Part shown: piece by piece, positions 5,744 through 7,804 of the stretch | How positions within the stretch are numbered: the first letter of the stretch is position 1 | Layout of the letters: every line of letters starts with the position of its first letter | NCBI GenBank assembly: GCA_943324165.2 | Contig: CALPKO020000051.1 | Location: 1 to 7,804, forward strand | Direction of reading: 5' to 3' | Origin: Bdellovibrio sp. ZAP7 | GTDB taxonomy: Bacteria; Bacteroidota; Bacteroidia; Flavobacteriales; Flavobacteriaceae | Length of the DNA stretch: 7,804 bases | Program-made: the position numbers and the translations under genes | Notes under the pieces: generated by a model | The model's input: the letters and a program-made list of their open reading frames with translations, nothing else | Told to the model about the DNA's origin: nothing | Database searches by the model: none

Positions 5744-6274
5744 ATGACACATACCAATCATAAACAAGAAATAAACATTACCGAAACTTTGATGGCACGC
5801 ATCAACGAATTGATAAGTCATTATCCTGAAGATAAAATAAAATCGGCTTTACTGCCTGTTTTGCACGAAGTTCAAGATGCACACGACAATTGGTTGAGTC
5901 TTGAATTGCAAGATAAAGTAGCAGAAATTCTAAAAATAAAACCCGTTGAAGTTTACGAGGTAGTTTCATTTTACACCATGTACAACCAAAAACCAATTGG
6001 CAAATACATGTTTGAATTTTGTCAAACTTCGCCGTGCTGTCTAAATGGTGTTGAAAATTTAATGGATTACACTTGCAATAAATTAGGTGTAAAAGTGGGA
6101 GAAATTACACAAGACGGAATGTTTGAAGTACGCGGTGTTGAATGTTTAGGAGCATGCGGATATGCACCAATGATGCAATTGGGCGATTTTTATCAAGAAC
6201 ATTTAACCGAAGAAAAAATTGACCAATTGATAGTAGATTGCAGAGATAATAAAATTGTAATGCACGATAAATAA
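5744..6274 (+). CDS. nuoE: NADH-quinone oxidoreductase subunit E (24 kDa, 2Fe-2S)
   Basis: This 176-residue protein is NuoE (mitochondrial 24 kDa/NDUFV2), a thioredoxin-like ferredoxin subunit of the NADH-oxidising module that carries the off-pathway 2Fe-2S cluster N1a. The helical N-terminal domain (about 10-75) ends in VYEVVSFYTMY (70-80), a family hallmark. The four cluster ligands follow the standard spacing: C93 and C98 (C-x4-C) and C134 and C138 (C-x3-C, in CLGACGYAPMM). It is preceded by a heptamer repeat and followed by nuoF after a single base, so NuoE and NuoF, which form a tight pair in the complex, are translationally linked. No anomaly is seen. Confidence 0.96.
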   Translation: MTHTNHKQEINITETLMARINELISHYPEDKIKSALLPVLHEVQDAHDNWLSLELQDKVAEILKIKPVEVYEVVSFYTMYNQKPIGKYMFEFCQTSPCCLNGVENLMDYTCNKLGVKVGEITQDGMFEVRGVECLGACGYAPMMQLGDFYQEHLTEEKIDQLIVDCRDNKIVMHDK

Positions 6275-6275
6275 T

Positions 6276-7640
6276 ATGTCACAAAAAATATTATTAGACA
6301 AAATAAACGTTCCAGGAATAAAAACTTATGAAGTTTATCGCCGTGAAGGTGGTTATGCTTCTGTAGAAAAAGCCCTTAAAACATTAACGCCAGACGAAGT
6401 TGTTGAAGAAGTAAAAACTTCTGGCCTTCGTGGTCGTGGTGGAGCAGGATTTCCTGCAGGAATGAAATGGAGTTTTATCGATAAAAAATCAGGAAAACCA
6501 CGTCACTTGGTATGCAATGCCGACGAATCTGAACCAGGAACATTCAAAGACAGGTATTTGATGGAATTTATTCCTCATTTATTAATTGAAGGAATGATTA
6601 CATCAAGTTATGCTTTAGGAGCTAACCTTTCCTATATTTATATTCGAGGAGAATATATGTGGATTTACAAAATTTTAGAACGTGCCATTGCCGAAGCGAA
6701 AGCAGCAGGTTGGTTGGGGAAAAATATTTTAGGTTCAGGTTATGATTTAGAGCTTTATGTTCAAATCGGTGCTGGAGCCTACATCTGCGGTGAAGAAACT
6801 GCCTTAATTGAATCACTTGAAGGAAAAAGAGGAAATCCAAGAATTAAACCTCCATTTCCAGCGGTTTCAGGACTTTGGGCCAATCCAACAGTGGTTAACA
6901 ATGTAGAAACTATTGCCTCTGTGCCATGGATTGTTAATAATTCAGGAGCGGATTATGCCAAAATCGGAATCGGTCGTTCTACAGGAACTAAATTAATATC
7001 TGCCTCTGGTCATATTAAAAATCCAGGAGTATATGAAATCGAATTAGGACTTTCAGTTTATGAATTTATGAATTCTGATGAATATTTAGGTGGAATGTCT
7101 TCTAGTCGACCATTGAAGGCTTTTGTGCCGGGAGGAAGTTCAGTACCTGTTTTACCTGCTAATTTGATTTATAAAACAGCTAATGGCGAAGACAGATTAA
7201 TGACTTATGAATCTTTATCTGATGGCGGATTTGTTTCGGGTTCAATGCTTGGCTCAGGTGGATTTATCGTTTATAATGACACTGCTTGTATTGTTAGAAA
7301 TACTTGGAATTTTTCTAGGTTTTACCACCACGAAAGTTGTGGACAATGTTCACCTTGTAGAGAAGGAACAGGTTGGATGGAAAAAGTTTTAAACCGCATA
7401 GAAAATGGTTTTGGACGTGAAGAAGACATCGATTTATTGTTAAGCATTCAAAGTAAAATAGAAGGAAATACAATTTGTCCGCTAGGAGATGCCGCTGCTT
7501 GGCCAGTTGCTGCCGCGATTCGCCATTTTAGAGACGAATTTGAATACCATATTCGTTTTCCTGAAAAAATAAAGAACAGAGAACATTTTGTAGCTGAACC
7601 TTTTTCTAAGGTCATAATGTCTAATGTTGTAATGTCATAA
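6276..7640 (+). CDS. nuoF: NADH-quinone oxidoreductase subunit F (51 kDa, FMN and NADH binding)
   Basis: The 454-residue protein is NuoF (mitochondrial 51 kDa/NDUFV1), where NADH is oxidised by FMN. The glycine-rich nucleotide-binding segment GLRGRGGAGFPAGMKW (50-65) and the FMN-site stretch CNADESEPGTFKDR (80-93) are visible, then GAYICGEETALIES (167-180) and GNPRIKPPFPA (186-196). The N3 4Fe-4S ligands are C355, C358 and C361 (ESCGQCSPCREGTGW) plus C401 in NTICPLGD. The last residues, about 445-454 (KVIMSNVVMS), are encoded by a TAATGTC heptamer repeat that runs through the stop codon, so this tail looks like an acquired replacement or extension rather than conserved sequence. The NADH-site and cluster domains are complete, so function is probably unaffected. 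Confidence 0.97.
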   Translation: MSQKILLDKINVPGIKTYEVYRREGGYASVEKALKTLTPDEVVEEVKTSGLRGRGGAGFPAGMKWSFIDKKSGKPRHLVCNADESEPGTFKDRYLMEFIPHLLIEGMITSSYALGANLSYIYIRGEYMWIYKILERAIAEAKAAGWLGKNILGSGYDLELYVQIGAGAYICGEETALIESLEGKRGNPRIKPPFPAVSGLWANPTVVNNVETIASVPWIVNNSGADYAKIGIGRSTGTKLISASGHIKNPGVYEIELGLSVYEFMNSDEYLGGMSSSRPLKAFVPGGSSVPVLPANLIYKTANGEDRLMTYESLSDGGFVSGSMLGSGGFIVYNDTACIVRNTWNFSRFYHHESCGQCSPCREGTGWMEKVLNRIENGFGREEDIDLLLSIQSKIEGNTICPLGDAAAWPVAAAIRHFRDEFEYHIRFPEKIKNREHFVAEPFSKVIMSNVVMS

Positions 7641-7650
7641 AGAGACATTA
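7615..7650 (+). repeat. TAATGTC heptamer repeat across the nuoF stop, with an inverted copy
   Basis: TAATGTC (7615-7621), TAATGTT (7622-7628), one G, then TAATGTC (7630-7636) form a direct array in the last codons of nuoF. GACATTA (7644-7650), the exact reverse complement, lies just after the stop codon and 2 bases before the next ATG. The direct and inverted copies (7630-7636 and 7644-7650) could pair around a 7-base loop. The unit differs from that of the nuoB and nuoE tracts but has the same 7-base period. Confidence 0.75.
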
Positions 7651-7652
7651 AT

Positions 7653-7804
7653 ATGAGTAAATTTAACTCATTTGAAGAAATTAAATCTTGGCAAAACGCC
7701 AGATCATTTAATAAGAGAATTTATGAAATTACTGAAAAAGAAATTTTCAAAAAAGATTATGATTTAACAAAGCAAATTAGAAGGGCATCAATATCAATTT
7801 CCTC
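7653..7804 (+). CDS. Four-helix-bundle protein, 23S rRNA intervening-sequence (S23/IVP) family (5' part; cut by window end)
   Basis: Fifty codons are present. They show the typical start of this family: FEEIKSWQNARSFNKRIYEI (residues 7-26), corresponding to the family's F-x-x-L-x-vWQ-x-A-x-x-x-x-x-x-iY pattern, then DLTKQIRRASISIS (37-50), corresponding to the fgL-x-x-QirRAa-x-SIp motif that normally continues as SNIAEG. Family members are usually about 115-125 residues and are small helical proteins, some encoded in insertions within 23S rRNA genes and others related to the Avd accessory protein of diversity-generating retroelements. The function of most stand-alone copies is unknown. It begins 12 bases after the nuoF stop, where nuoG would be expected, so it is a second inserted gene in the operon. 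Nothing here indicates a reverse transcriptase, but the sequence ends too soon to exclude one. Confidence 0.85.
   Translation, partial: MSKFNSFEEIKSWQNARSFNKRIYEITEKEIFKKDYDLTKQIRRASISIS

Noticed and set aside
7644..7804. Diversity-generating retroelement, suggested by the Avd-like fold of the last gene.
   Set aside because: No reverse transcriptase, template repeat or variable repeat is visible, and the S23/IVP family is far more common on its own.

Overview
The window is AT-rich and dominated by the first part of a respiratory complex I operon, nuoA-B-C-D-E-F on the plus strand. Upstream lies a divergently transcribed piece of the mevalonate (isoprenoid) pathway. Several features point to a member of the Bacteroidota, most likely a Flavobacterium-like Flavobacteriaceae: separate rather than fused nuoC and nuoD, promoters of the TTG-N(17-23)-TAnnTTTG type, starts mostly without strong Shine-Dalgarno sequences, and mevalonate-pathway genes. 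Species assignment is not possible from the sequence alone.

Layout. Positions 1-1443 (minus strand) hold a mevalonate-kinase-like GHMP kinase, cut by the window start, preceded in the same transcript by diphosphomevalonate decarboxylase. A ~107-base divergent intergenic region carries promoters for both directions around a perfect 12-bp palindrome. A TspO/MBR membrane protein follows (1551-2024), then an imperfect hairpin and a leader with a very clear flavobacterial promoter (2138-2168). nuoA, nuoB and nuoC come next.

The nuo operon is interrupted twice by small non-respiratory genes. Between nuoC and nuoD sits a MNT-HEPN toxin-antitoxin pair (3772-4412). Its MntA-type nucleotidyltransferase is intact, but its HEPN toxin carries a +1 frameshift just upstream of the catalytic RX4HXY motif. 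After nuoF comes the start of a four-helix-bundle protein of the 23S rRNA intervening-sequence (S23/IVP) family, cut by the window end.

Three heptanucleotide repeat tracts punctuate the operon. Two related tracts in opposite orientations lie just before nuoB and nuoE. An unrelated heptamer, TAATGTC, spans the nuoF stop codon, encodes the last residues of NuoF, and has an inverted copy just before the S23-family gene.

How the parts work together. NuoE and NuoF form the NADH-oxidising head (with FMN, N1a and N3), NuoB/C/D form the connecting module (N2 and the quinone site), and NuoA is part of the membrane arm; the remaining subunits should lie beyond the window. The inserted genes are all in the operon's orientation and very tightly packed, so they are probably co-transcribed. 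No clearly new biological system is visible. The most interesting points are the decayed toxin-antitoxin module, the repeat-encoded NuoF tail, and the apparent tolerance of this essential-type operon for small inserted modules.
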